This document shows, in pieces, positions 6,679 through 15,877 of a DNA stretch of 27,006 bases. Below the pieces are notes generated by a model, which was given only the letters and a program-made list of their open reading frames with translations, ran no database searches and was not told where the DNA came from. The DNA is taken from NCBI GenBank assembly GCA_964369525.1, contig CAYJEW010000022.1:1-27006 (forward strand). The letters are read 5' to 3'. Source of the stretch: JAAYCI01 sp964369525. GTDB lineage: Bacteria; Bacillota; Clostridia; Oscillospirales; Ruminococcaceae. How positions within the stretch are numbered: the stretch's first letter is position 1; every line of letters begins with the position of its first letter. The position numbers and the translations under genes were made by a program.

Positions 6679-8694
6679 CTATGCCTCGCTGCTATCCTTA
6701 CCACTCACATCCGCCGTTGGCTCTGTGGCTGTATTTTCCTGCGCTTGCAGCGGCAATGTTTGCCCCACGCCCTCGCTTGTAGCCACACCTTGCGCCACCT
6801 GCTCCTGCGGCAGTACTTCCCCTGCCTGCCGCTCTTCTGCCTTCTTCGGCTCAAGTATCGCCATAAACTCGTCGCCTGTTATGGTCTCTTTTTCCAGCAG
6901 ATACTCCGCCAGCTCGTCCATTTTAGCGCGGTTTTCTTTTAGTATCCTAATAGCCTCGCCATGCGCATTCTTAATCAGCGTCAGCACCTCGGTGTCAATC
7001 CTCGCCGCTGTTTCCGGCCCACAGTTCAGCGCGGCCTCGCCGCCAAGATACACACTTTGCTGGCCCTCCAGCGCCATCATATCAAACTCTTCGCTCATGC
7101 CATACCGTGTTACCATGGCACGCGCCAGCTTGGTCATCTTTTCAATATCGTTAGCCGCGCCGGTAGTAAACGAGCCAAACACCACCTCTTCGGCACTTCG
7201 TCCGCCTGCCAGCGTTGTAATTTTGTTTATAGCGTCCTCGCGGCTAAGCAGGTTTTGCTCTTCGTCATCCACCTGCATGGTATACCCCAGCGCCCCCGAC
7301 GTACGCGGCACAATGGTAATTTTTGTAACAGGCGCCGAGCCACTCTGCCTTGCCGCCACAATGGCATGGCCTATTTCATGGTACGCCACTATCCGCTTTT
7401 CTTTCGGGTTAATAACCTTATTTTTCCGCTGCATACCTGCCAGCACTGTCTCCACGCTCTCCATCAAATCGCCTTGGGTAACAATACGCCTGTTGTTTTT
7501 CACAGCAAACAGCGCCGATTCGTTAACAATATTTGCAAGGTCTGCGCCCGACGCGCCCGATGTCGCCCTAGCAATAATGCCATAGTCGATGTTATCGTCC
7601 ATCATCACCTTTTTGGCGTGTACCTTCAAAATCTCTTCACGGCCTGCAAGGTCAGGTAGCTCTACAGGAATGCGCCTATCAAAACGGCCGGGACGTAGCA
7701 GTGCGGGGTCCAGCGTTTCGGGGCGGTTGGTTGCCGCCAAAATTACAACACCGGACGAGCCGTCAAAGCCGTCCATCTCGCTAAGCAGCTGGTTCAGCGT
7801 TTGCTCGCGCTCGTCGTTTCCGCCAACGCCTGCGGTATCGCGCCGCTTACCAATGGTATCCAGCTCGTCAATAAATACTATGCATGGCGATTTTTCTTTC
7901 GCCTGCTTAAACAAATCTCTCACGCGTGCCGCACCGCGGCCCACAAACATCTCCACAAATTCGCTACCGGCAATCGAGAAATACGGCACGCCGGCCTCGC
8001 CCGCCACCGCTTTGGCCAGCAGGGTTTTGCCTGTGCCTGGTGGGCCCACCAGCAGTGCGCCCTTTGGCATTTTTGCACCCACGCTGCTGTACTTTGTGGG
8101 GTTATGCAAAAAGTCCACAATCTCCGACACAGCCTCTTTCGCCTCTTCTTGGCCTGCCACATCGGCAAATGTAACACCTGTTTGCGCCTGTACATACACC
8201 TTAGCGTTAGACTTGCCAAAGCTCATCATGTCGCTGCCGCTACGCTTCATTAGCGAGCGATACAGCAAAAACAAAAGACCAAACATCAATAGCGTTGGTA
8301 TCAAAGATGCCAGTATCGACAAAAGGAACGACTGCTGCTCAGGTATCACCTGGGTAAACTTAATTGCATCACCCTCATTTGTGGTGCTTCGGCGCAGTCG
8401 GGTTACAAGGTCTGGGTCGTCAAATATGCCTGTGTAATACTGTGTCAGGCCGCTTGCGCTGGCCTCGTCCATAACCTCAAATGTAACCCTCTGCTCGGTT
8501 TGGTCCACCTCCACAGCGGTTACAATCCCATCATCCAGCATCTCTAAAAACCGAGAATAGCTAACCTCTTCAATCTGCTGGGCGTTCATCTGTGGCCACA
8601 CAAAAAATTGCACCGCCAAAAGCGCAATCATCACAACGCTCAAAATTATCCCGAAATTGCGCTGGGTATTTTGTGGGTTTTTGTTCATGTTCAT
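6679..8694 (-). CDS. ftsH: ATP-dependent zinc metalloprotease FtsH
   Basis: Membrane-anchored AAA+ protease that extracts and degrades membrane and short-lived cytosolic proteins as a hexamer. The 671 residues show two membrane segments (about 14-34 and 122-146) flanking an extracytoplasmic domain. They also show Walker A GPPGTGKT (217-224), Walker B IVFIDELD (272-279), the second region of homology with Arg334/Arg337, the zinc site HEIGH (439-443), and the third ligand Asp516. Differences from the common pattern are GRG for GVG after the pore Phe250-Val-Gly, ELD for EID in Walker B, and HEIGH for HEAGH. The last 55 residues are a low-complexity Glu/Gln/Thr-rich tail. The start has an AAGGAGA site. 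It stands alone, followed by a terminator. Confidence 0.97.
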   Translation of the reverse strand: MNMNKNPQNTQRNFGIILSVVMIALLAVQFFVWPQMNAQQIEEVSYSRFLEMLDDGIVTAVEVDQTEQRVTFEVMDEASASGLTQYYTGIFDDPDLVTRLRRSTTNEGDAIKFTQVIPEQQSFLLSILASLIPTLLMFGLLFLLYRSLMKRSGSDMMSFGKSNAKVYVQAQTGVTFADVAGQEEAKEAVSEIVDFLHNPTKYSSVGAKMPKGALLVGPPGTGKTLLAKAVAGEAGVPYFSIAGSEFVEMFVGRGAARVRDLFKQAKEKSPCIVFIDELDTIGKRRDTAGVGGNDEREQTLNQLLSEMDGFDGSSGVVILAATNRPETLDPALLRPGRFDRRIPVELPDLAGREEILKVHAKKVMMDDNIDYGIIARATSGASGADLANIVNESALFAVKNNRRIVTQGDLMESVETVLAGMQRKNKVINPKEKRIVAYHEIGHAIVAARQSGSAPVTKITIVPRTSGALGYTMQVDDEEQNLLSREDAINKITTLAGGRSAEEVVFGSFTTGAANDIEKMTKLARAMVTRYGMSEEFDMMALEGQQSVYLGGEAALNCGPETAARIDTEVLTLIKNAHGEAIRILKENRAKMDELAEYLLEKETITGDEFMAILEPKKAEERQAGEVLPQEQVAQGVATSEGVGQTLPLQAQENTATEPTADVSGKDSSEA

Positions 8695-8968
8695 TGTCGC
8701 TCTCCTTCTGCCTTGTTTGCGGTGGCCTTTGCCGCCCGCATTAGGCTATTAAACCCTCTTTAATCGGTCTTTTATCTTAGGCCCAATCGGCTGTTAGCGC
8801 CTTCTTACCTGCGGCTGTCTAAAACCGCAGATTTTTGCTATACAATATCCAACTACTACTATTTAAACATTTATTTAAACATTCTATCGGTGGCCTGTGT
8901 TGGGTATTTGTGCGCCGCATAAAATTTTTGTGAATATGCGCTCCATCGCCACATTACCACTCCATTTT
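8695..8968 (-). other. Intergenic region and probable long leader of ftsH
   Basis: These 274 bases upstream of ftsH hold no credible gene. They contain a perfect tandem 12-bp repeat (8860-8883). They also contain a hairpin CTGCGG/CCGCAG (about 8807-8831) that would lie in the ftsH leader. No clean -35/-10 pair was found. TATTGT or TATAGC-like -10 boxes around 8836-8846 are the nearest candidates. Confidence 0.4.
8860..8883. repeat. Perfect tandem 12-bp repeat upstream of ftsH
   Basis: TATTTAAACATT occurs twice head to tail (8860-8871, 8872-8883). The 12-bp period places both copies on nearly the same face of the helix, and the site lies 166-189 bases upstream of the ftsH start. It could be a regulator site or an AT-rich upstream element. 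I do not recognise it as a CtsR or CIRCE element. Confidence 0.55.
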
Positions 8969-9000
8969 AAACAAAATGCCCCGCGAAAAACCACGGGGCA
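8969..9000 (-). terminator. Intrinsic terminator after the lipoprotein gene
   Basis: On the minus strand TGCCCCGTG (8992-9000) pairs with CGCGGGGCA (8977-8985), with a T-rich tail TTTTGTTT (8969-8976). It lies 9 bases after the stop of the lipoprotein gene. Confidence 0.85.
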
Positions 9001-9009
9001 GATGAATGT

Positions 9010-10056
9010 TTAGTATGTAACCACGTTGTTCAAGCTAAGGTAACTGCGCGCACCAAAAGCCCACTCCACCGTGTACTCGCTGTAAATCTCTTGCAGATAC
9101 TCATCAAACTCATCGCTCTTCAGCGTGTTCAACACCGAACTGCGCATGTTCAAAAACTCTGCATCGTCCGCAAATGTCTCTATTTTTTCATACAGCAACA
9201 CATTTGTCCCCACTACATAACTGCCAAACTCTCCCACCGGCATGTCGCGCAGGCCTTCCAAAAACTCTCTGCTGTAAGACTCGTTCTCTTCTTCGGTATA
9301 ATCAAAATATGTTGTTCCCACAGTGCTTGCTGCGTTTTCTGCGTCAAAATCCTGCTGTAGCAACTCATATATAAAAGACAAATCTTCCACCGCAACCTCT
9401 TCCATTGTTGCGCCGTTTTGTAGATCGTCCAGCATTATGTCTGTTGCCGCCAATACCGCATCGCTAACCTCCACGCCTTCAACGGTAGACTCCAGCGGAA
9501 TCATCAAATATCTCACCTGTGCGTGGGTTTCCTCATACTCTGCCCTCAGCTCTTCGTCCGGCACATACAGCTCGCCGCCCTCGCTGTAAAGCTCTTGGAA
9601 CACCTGGTCTGCAAGATACTCGTTGCTCATAAATCGGCGCAAGGTGCTCTCAGATATACCATTTTCAATGTACAGCTCTTCCATGTACACCCAGTATTGC
9701 ATCATCTGCTCTACGCCTTCTTGCCCCTCGTCAGACAAGGTCACCTCAAGCTCGCGCGCTATATTGCGCACCGCAATGTACTTCAGCAGTAGCTCTTCGG
9801 TACGTGCGTTAATCCAGTCTTCTGCAGGCTGGCCCTCTATCTCCCCGTCCAACACATCAACCTCTGCCTGGCCGTCGGCGCTCTCGTCCAGCATGCCACT
9901 CGCCTCGCTATATGCTGTATACTGCGCTATCAAATAAAGGCCCGAGGAAATATCCTCGCCGTTAATTGTCCCGGCATTTTCATAAAAATTGCCAACACAT
10001 CCGGTAGATGCCACCATCAGCAAAGCGCATAATAATAAAGCCAACCTTTTTTTCAA
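9010..10056 (-). CDS. Secreted lipoprotein, SurA/PrsA-like foldase family
   Basis: A 348-residue protein with a lipoprotein signal: Lys/Arg start, hydrophobic core and a lipobox-like STGC with Cys20 as the likely lipidation site. The remainder is strongly acidic and helical. Residues about 65-150 resemble the SurA-type N-terminal chaperone domain, followed by a VRYLMIPL segment where parvulin domains begin. The rest of the parvulin signature is poorly conserved, so isomerase activity is doubtful. PrsA/SurA-like proteins help secreted proteins fold on the outer membrane face, and such a gene often follows mfd in clostridia, as here. The start is TTG at 10056 (MKKRLALLL) with GGAAGG/GGG upstream. 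It has its own promoter and terminator. Confidence 0.78.
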   Translation of the reverse strand: MKKRLALLLCALLMVASTGCVGNFYENAGTINGEDISSGLYLIAQYTAYSEASGMLDESADGQAEVDVLDGEIEGQPAEDWINARTEELLLKYIAVRNIARELEVTLSDEGQEGVEQMMQYWVYMEELYIENGISESTLRRFMSNEYLADQVFQELYSEGGELYVPDEELRAEYEETHAQVRYLMIPLESTVEGVEVSDAVLAATDIMLDDLQNGATMEEVAVEDLSFIYELLQQDFDAENAASTVGTTYFDYTEEENESYSREFLEGLRDMPVGEFGSYVVGTNVLLYEKIETFADDAEFLNMRSSVLNTLKSDEFDEYLQEIYSEYTVEWAFGARSYLSLNNVVTY

Positions 10057-10106
10057 CTTAACCCAACCTTCCCTTTTCTGTCGAGTACATGCTTTGTAAC
10101 TTCTAG

Positions 10107-10135
10107 ATTATACATTGTTTTATATTAAGTTGCAA
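10107..10135 (-). promoter_or_regulatory. Promoter of the foldase-like lipoprotein gene
   Basis: On the minus strand TTGCAA (10130-10135), a 17-base spacer and a perfect TATAAT (10107-10112) lie in the 126-base gap after mfd. Transcription would begin near 10100. So the lipoprotein is probably expressed independently of the pth-mfd transcript, although no terminator for mfd was seen. Confidence 0.72.
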
Positions 10136-10182
10136 GCATTTGCTAGCTCTTCACACCACATTTACACAGCTTAAAAATCCTC

Positions 10183-13100
10183 TCACGCCTGCTCTGCCAG
10201 CGCCATTTTTTCCACCACCAGCTGTAACACCTCCAGCGGCTTTTGCCCCGCAGGCACCCGCACCAGCAAATACGGCTTTGCCCCGGCGTTAAACAGTACC
10301 GAAAGCCCGTCCTGCTTAATCAGCGGCCTTATCACGTCTGGCCTAAGCCTGTCAGAATAAAGCAGCAATGCGTCCTTTTGCTGGTTCACTTCATATATCC
10401 CAAGCCCTGTGCAAATTACTCGTAATAAGCTAATGCTCACAAGCCCTTTTGCCGCCTCGCCCACCGGCCCGTATCTATCTGCCAGCTCGTCCAACACATC
10501 TGCGGCGTCGGCCTCGCTGTCAATCGCCGCAATACGCTTATACGCCTCAATACGCCCTGCCGCACTCTGTATGTAACTCTCCGGCAGATATGCGTCTATT
10601 GTAATATCAATAAGCGTTTCTGCCTTGTCGGGCGGCGGCGGCTCGCCCTTGGCCATAGCCACCGCTTGGTTTAGCATCTTTACATATAAATCGTACCCCA
10701 CAGCCTCCATATGCCCGCTTTGGCTCTGGCCCAAAAGGTTACCCGCCCCGCGAATTTGCAAGTCACGCATAGCTATCCTAAACCCACTGCCAAACGCTGT
10801 AAATTCCCGTATTGCCGACAATCTCTTGGCCGCCACATCGCTAAGCACCTTGTCGCGCCTAAACGTAAAATATGCATACGCCTTTCGCCCGCTTCGTCCC
10901 ACACGCCCACGAATTTGATAAAGCTGCGCCAGCCCCATAGTATCTGCGTTTTCCACTATAAGCGTGTTCACGTTGCGCACATCCACCCCTGTTTCAATAA
11001 GGGTGGTACACACCAAAATATCAATCTCTCCGTCCAGTAGCTGTTGCCATGTTCTCGATAGCGCCTCTTCGTCCATGCGCCCGTGCGCCACAGCCACGTT
11101 GGCCTCGGGTAGCATATCCCGTAGCCTGCCCGCCACCCTATCTATCGTATCTATGCGATTATGTATGTAATATACCTGCCCTGCTCTCGCCAGCTCCTTT
11201 TTTATGGCCGACGCAATTACCCCGTCGTCATGCTCCATCACATAGCTTTCCACAGGGCGCCGCTCTATCGGCGGCTGTTCTATCGTACTCATGTCGCGTA
11301 TACCGCTCAGCGCCATGTTCAGCGTGCGCGGAATAGGCGTTGCCGAAAGCGTTAGCGTATCCACGCCCACAAATGTTTGCTTTAGCTTTTCCTTGTGGCG
11401 CACACCAAAGCGCTGCTCCTCGTCCACCACCAAAAGCCCCAAATCTTTAAACTTTATGTCCTTTTGCAGTAGCTTGTGGGTTCCCACCACAATATCCACC
11501 GTCCCGTCTGCCATACCGCTCAAAGCGCTTTTCACCTGTTTTGGGGTGCGAAAACGGCTAAGCATCTCCACCTTAACGGGAAACGCCTCCATCCTGCGCA
11601 ACATGGTGTTGTAGTGCTGCCAGGCCAAAATGGTGGTGGGCACCAGTATGGCACACTGCTTGCCGNNNNNNNNNNCTTGCCGCCCATTACGCACTTAAAC
11701 GCCGCCCTAAGCGCTACCTCTGTTTTACCAACACCTACATCACCCGCCAACAGCCTGTCCATCGGGTTTGTGCGCTCCATGTCGGTTTTTATCTGCTGTG
11801 CGGCCTGCAATTGGTCTGCCGTTTCTTCATACTCAAACCGAGCTTCAAAATCTCGCTGCCACTCGGTGTCGGCCGAAAACCCAAACCCTTTGGCCTGTCT
11901 GCGGCGAGCATACAGCTCAATTAAATCCTTCGCCATCTCATCGGTTGCTTTGCGCACCCGTGCCTTGGTTTTGGCCCACTGCTCACCGCCAAGGCGGCTT
12001 AGCTTCACCTTCTCTTCGTCGCCAGGCGCTGTGTACCTGCTAAGCAAATCCAGCTGGGTAACAGGCACATACAGCACGTCGCTTTTATCGTAACTCACTT
12101 TTAAATAATCCTTCACAACCCCGTGCATGTCCAGCCGCTGTATGCCCACATACAGCCCTATCCCGTGGCTCTGATGCACCACAAGCTCGCCGGCCTTTAG
12201 CTCGCTAAGTGCCGAAAATCCTTTATTTTTAGCTTTGGCGCGCTGTTTTTTTGGCGCATTCTGTTGCCTTGATGTAAAAATTGCAAACCTCGCCGCAGGC
12301 TGTTCCACCCCGGCCGAAAGCCTGCCCTGTAGCACTGCCACAACCCCTGCCGCAGGCTGTACGTCACTCATGCCAGCTGCCGGTTGCACCGTCATGCCTG
12401 CCGCCTCTAAGTCCCTTGCCAAAGCTTTTGCGCCACGCGGTGTGCCTGCCAGCACCGCACAAAAATACCCCTCGTGCAATAGCGGCCGTAGCTCGTCGGC
12501 CAAAACCCCCACATCCCCCGGCCACGGTGGAATGGTGTGAGCCGGCAGGTTTATGCTCTCTTTTAGCTGTGTGTCGGCAATACTTCTGGCAAAATTCTCA
12601 GCATACACAACGCTTTTCTCACCCAGCTCGCTCAACAGCTGCGCATACTCTATATGCAAATCAAACAACCCTGCTGTAATCAACCCTTCTTCCAGCAGTG
12701 TTTTTTGTTCTTCCTGCGCACGAAACAGCGCGTTGCCTGCCTCTTCCCGTACAGCGCTAGGGCCATCTATCAGCAGTATGGCATCGGGCATATAGTCGGT
12801 AATACCGGCCGATTTCGGATACCTTACTGCAAGATATCTGTCCATTCCCTCGGGCATCACCCCTGCGTCCAACGCTTTTAGGTCAGGCTCCATCACATCT
12901 TGTAGCAGTTGCTTTTCCCTGCCCTTTTTCGCCTGTGCACCCTCTCGCAGTAGCTGCGCCGCCTGCTCTGTATCGCCAAACAGCACCTCCCGTGCAGGCG
13001 AAATATGCATCTTTTTCAGCTTTGCCTCCCGCCGTTGCGACACAAGGTCAAAGCTATGAATTTCCTCTATCTCGTCGCCCCAAAACTCCATGCGGGCAGG

Positions 13101-13655
13101 CCCGTCCATGTCGGGCGGATATATATCCACAATATCCCCTCGCACACTAAACTGCCCCGGCCCGTCCACCTGAGTGCGACGGTGATACCCCGCCGCATTC
13201 AGCGCCGCTACAAGGCTATGTTGCGCTATCTTAAAGCCCGGCTTCACCGTAAGCGTAGCCTGTGCAAACTCGCTTGGCGGTAGCGTGCGCTGAAGCACTG
13301 CTTCTATAGGCGCCACCACCATCTGCACCCGCTTTCCGGCCAGCTGGCCCATCACCTGCAACCGCCTGTACTCGTACTCGCGGCTTTGCCCCTCAATATT
13401 TCGCATCACAAAATCGCGTGCGGGGTACACCTCGGCCGAAAGCTCCAGCGCCTGTGCATCGGCCACAAAATGCGTTGCCTGCGCCTCGTCGGCTGTTACC
13501 ACCAAAATAGGGCGGCCTGTGTCCTGCCACAAAGCCGCCGCCACAGCCACCCGCCCCACCGCAGGTAACCCAAAAAGCGCCGTACCACCGGCAGATTGCA
13601 CGGCGGCCAACAGGCGCTTATATTCACTTGTTTGCTTAATAGGGTTGGTTAACAT
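10183..13655 (-). CDS. mfd: Transcription-repair coupling factor Mfd (interrupted only by a scaffold gap)
   Basis: DNA translocase that dislodges stalled RNA polymerase and recruits UvrA. In order it shows the UvrB-like N-terminal region, the polymerase-interaction domain (KAGELVVHQSHGIGLYVGIQ), Walker A GDVGVGKTE, the DEEQRF box, the helicase C-terminal half (IRGRVGRSG) and the UvrA-mimic tail. The frame appears broken at 10 Ns (11666-11675). The 7 bases CTTGCCG flank the Ns on both sides. Removing the Ns and one copy (17 bases) leaves 3456 bases, exactly 1152 codons, and joins VMGGK directly to QCAILVPTT as in normal Mfd. So the gene is intact at 1151 residues, the usual size. The ATG at 13655 has an AAGG site, 23 bases after the pth stop. 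Confidence 0.95.
11659..11682. other. Scaffold gap (10 N) with duplicated 7-base flanks
   Basis: The 7 bases CTTGCCG occur at 11659-11665 and 11676-11682 on either side of the Ns. Collapsing the duplicate restores the mfd frame perfectly, so the two contigs overlap and there is probably no missing sequence. Confidence 0.93.
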
Positions 13656-13678
13656 ATCTACCTTACTTTACTTTTTTC

Positions 13679-14278
13679 CTATCTTGCGGCCCCGTTATAC
13701 CTGGCCATTGCCTCGCTACCCTGCCCCGCCATAAGCAGTTTTACCGCCGCTGCAATATCGTCATATCGTGCTTTAATCAGCGAAGCCTGCTGTGCGGTGG
13801 GGCGGCCAAGTACCCAGTCGGCCATGTCATAGTCTGGGTGCGGCTTGCCGCCCACCCCAATGCGAATTCTCATATAGCTCTTGCCCATAAACGTTTCCAC
13901 GCTCTTTAGCCCGTTGTGCCCGCCGTCGCTACCCTCAAGGCGTATGCGAAGCACCCCCGGCTCCAGCGCCACATCATCGCAAAGCACAATCACCTGCTCT
14001 GCCTCAATCTTATAATATCCGGCAGCTTTAACAATACTGCCACCACTTAAGTTCATATATGTCTGTGGTTTAAGCAACATTACCTTTTGCCCGTCCACCA
14101 CGCCTTCGCCGCAAAGCGCATCAAATTTCGCCTTGCGCATCTCTATGCCAAATTCTTTGGCGGCAACCTCCAGCGCCTCAAACCCCACGTTGTGACGTGT
14201 ACCATCATATTTTTTGCCGGGGTTGCCAAGCCCCACAACAAGCCACTGCACCGCCGAGCTACGCCGCTTAAAAAACAT
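13679..14278 (-). CDS. pth: Peptidyl-tRNA hydrolase
   Basis: Releases tRNA from peptidyl-tRNAs that drop off the ribosome. From ATG 14278 the protein is 199 residues, slightly longer than most because of a short Lys/Arg lead before WLVVGLGNPG. Family key residues are present: Asn19 in GNPG, catalytic His29 in TRHNVG, Asn76 in TYMNLSG, Asp102, and Asn122 in GGHNG. A longer frame starts at 14332. The internal ATG is preferred because AGGAGCAGGTGAA lies directly upstream and it reaches the conserved core with the least extension. pth is followed at 23 bases by mfd, the classic Firmicutes pair, and preceded by prs, a linkage common in Gram-positives. Confidence 0.95.
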   Translation of the reverse strand: MFFKRRSSAVQWLVVGLGNPGKKYDGTRHNVGFEALEVAAKEFGIEMRKAKFDALCGEGVVDGQKVMLLKPQTYMNLSGGSIVKAAGYYKIEAEQVIVLCDDVALEPGVLRIRLEGSDGGHNGLKSVETFMGKSYMRIRIGVGGKPHPDYDMADWVLGRPTAQQASLIKARYDDIAAAVKLLMAGQGSEAMARYNGAAR

Positions 14279-14302
14279 TTCACCTGCTCCTAACAGCCTC
14301 AA

Positions 14303-14320
14303 AACAAACATGTGTTTGTT
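14303..14320. repeat. 18-bp dyad just upstream of pth
   Basis: AACAAAC (14303-14309) and GTTTGTT (14314-14320) form a perfect 7-bp inverted repeat around ATGT. It lies 25 bases upstream of the pth start. It could be an operator or a weak leader hairpin; no regulator is recognised. Confidence 0.4.
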
Positions 14321-14409
14321 GTATTTTATCATCTTGGCTCTGCGCTAAAGCCGCATAACCCAACCTCCGCTTTAGTCCCTTTAAATCTACCTGCCATGGC
14401 CGGCCGCTT

Positions 14410-14418
14410 ATTATATCA
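14410..14418 (-). promoter_or_regulatory. Candidate extended -10 promoter for pth-mfd
   Basis: TGATATAAT on the minus strand is a perfect extended -10 (TGnTATAAT) in the 168-base gap between prs and pth. There is no good -35 at 17 bp, which extended -10 promoters can tolerate. The gap contains no recognisable prs terminator, so read-through from prs is also possible. Confidence 0.45.
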
Positions 14419-14446
14419 CCTTGCCATATTCTACATATTTTCTACT

Positions 14447-15412
14447 TTATGTAAACATTGCCGACATCGGCTTATCATTATAAATCCTTGCCAGCGCCTC
14501 GGCAATTGCAGGCGCACAGCTAAGCACACGAAGCTTGCTTATATTCTTCTCCTCCGAAATTTGTATGGTGTCCAGCACAACCACCTCTTCCAAAGGCGAG
14601 CTCTCAATGCGGCTTATCGCAGGCCCCGAAAGCACCGCATGTGTAGCGCAAGCCGACACGCTTTTCGCCCCTCGTTCCATCACAGCCACAGCCGCATTCA
14701 CCAGCGTACCCGCCGTATCTATCAAATCATCCACAATAAGCACATGTTTGCCTTCTATGTCGCCTATAATATTCATTATTTCCGACGAATTCGGCTTTGG
14801 CCTGCGCTTGTCCACAATTGCAAGCGGCGCATAAACCCTCTCGGCAAACTCACGTGCTCGGTTTACACTACCCAGGTCTGGGCTCATAATAACAAAATTA
14901 TCTTTATAATCAGGGTCGCTTTGTATTTTTTTGTTAAAATACTTCACAAAAATAGGCCTGCCCAGCATATGGTCTACCGGAATGTTAAAAAACCCTTGTA
15001 GCTGTGGCGCATGCAGGTCCATCGTCAATATGCGGTCGGCGCCCGCCTGCACAATCAAGTCTGCCACCAGCTTTGCGGTTATGGGGTCGCGCGGCTGGCT
15101 TTTCCTGTCCTGCCTTGCATAGCCGTAATATGGCATAACTGCCGTTATTCTGCCTGCCGACGCCCTGCTAAACGCATCTATCATTATAAGCAGTTCCATC
15201 AAGTTTTGGTTCACAGGCGACGACGTACTTTGTATCACAAATACATCACTGCCACGCACACTTTCCAGTATACGCACCTCAATCTCCCCGTCCGAAAACT
15301 GCCCAACCCTACTTTTACCCAGCGGAATCCCCAGCCTGTCTGCTACCGACACCGCCAACGTTGGGTTTGCGTTCCCGCTAAACACCTTAATTTCTTTGCC
15401 GTGCAGGTTCAT
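14447..15412 (-). CDS. prs: Ribose-phosphate pyrophosphokinase
   Basis: Makes PRPP from ribose 5-phosphate and ATP, the shared precursor of purines, pyrimidines, histidine and NAD. The 321 residues include the MDLH metal/ATP site (His133), the KRRP flexible loop (202-205) and the PRPP-binding loop VLIVDDLIDTAGT (224-236), all as in class I enzymes. The start at 15412 has TAGGAGG seven bases upstream. It lies upstream of pth and mfd. The promoter region is AT-rich and no consensus promoter was convincing. Confidence 0.96.
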   Translation of the reverse strand: MNLHGKEIKVFSGNANPTLAVSVADRLGIPLGKSRVGQFSDGEIEVRILESVRGSDVFVIQSTSSPVNQNLMELLIMIDAFSRASAGRITAVMPYYGYARQDRKSQPRDPITAKLVADLIVQAGADRILTMDLHAPQLQGFFNIPVDHMLGRPIFVKYFNKKIQSDPDYKDNFVIMSPDLGSVNRAREFAERVYAPLAIVDKRRPKPNSSEIMNIIGDIEGKHVLIVDDLIDTAGTLVNAAVAVMERGAKSVSACATHAVLSGPAISRIESSPLEEVVVLDTIQISEEKNISKLRVLSCAPAIAEALARIYNDKPMSAMFT

Positions 15413-15807
15413 ACCATGCCTCCTAATTTTTGCTACCTACTCCGCATTGGGCCGTTTAAGGCAGTCTATTTATTTACTTACTTACCGCCTTGCTTATTTC
15501 AATTCATTTTTCAGCAAAAGTCTATTGAAAATAACTGCTTTATTCCAGTTTACCCTATTGTATTTATTTTTCAAGTAGTAACAGGATTTTGGCGTGTTAA
15601 ATTGCGCATACACTGCTTCAAAGTCCTTTTGAATACGCAAAGTATTATCTGTATTTTTTTATTGTACAAACAATAATTTGCTACGTTAAAACTGCAAAGC
15701 GCATGTTAGCAGACAATTTTTAAGAGGATTCTAGGCTATAAGGACACAGCTTTGCTGGCACAAGCTAAAAAGAGCACAGTTTATCGAACGGCATAATATT
15801 GTAAGAT
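15413..15807. other. 395-base intergenic region upstream of prs without a recognised gene
   Basis: The stretch is AT-rich with no codon structure or ribosome binding site supporting a protein, and no tRNA or known RNA was recognised. It must contain the prs promoter, but candidate boxes (for example TTGAAA near 15494-15499 on the minus strand) lack a matching -10 at the right spacing. Confidence 0.5.
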
Positions 15808-15848
15808 AAAAAAGGCGCATGACAGTGGTTACTGTCATGCGCCTTTTT
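15808..15848 (-). terminator. Intrinsic terminator after ppdK
   Basis: A perfect 13-bp stem GGCGCATGACAGT (15814-15826) / ACTGTCATGCGCC (15831-15843) has a 4-base loop. It is flanked by six A on the left, which read as T on the minus strand, and five T on the right. It lies 29 bases after the ppdK stop and can act in both directions. Confidence 0.92.
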
Positions 15849-15877
15849 CTGGTGTGATTTTTTTGGCGGGAAGAACT

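Noticed and set aside
10183..13655. mfd as two separate genes or a pseudogene
   Set aside because: The frame break coincides exactly with the N run and a duplicated 7-base flank; collapsing it restores a full-length Mfd.
14329..14397. 22-codon ORF starting MAGRFKGTKAEV in the pth leader
   Set aside because: It has no ribosome binding site and is not followed by an attenuator structure.
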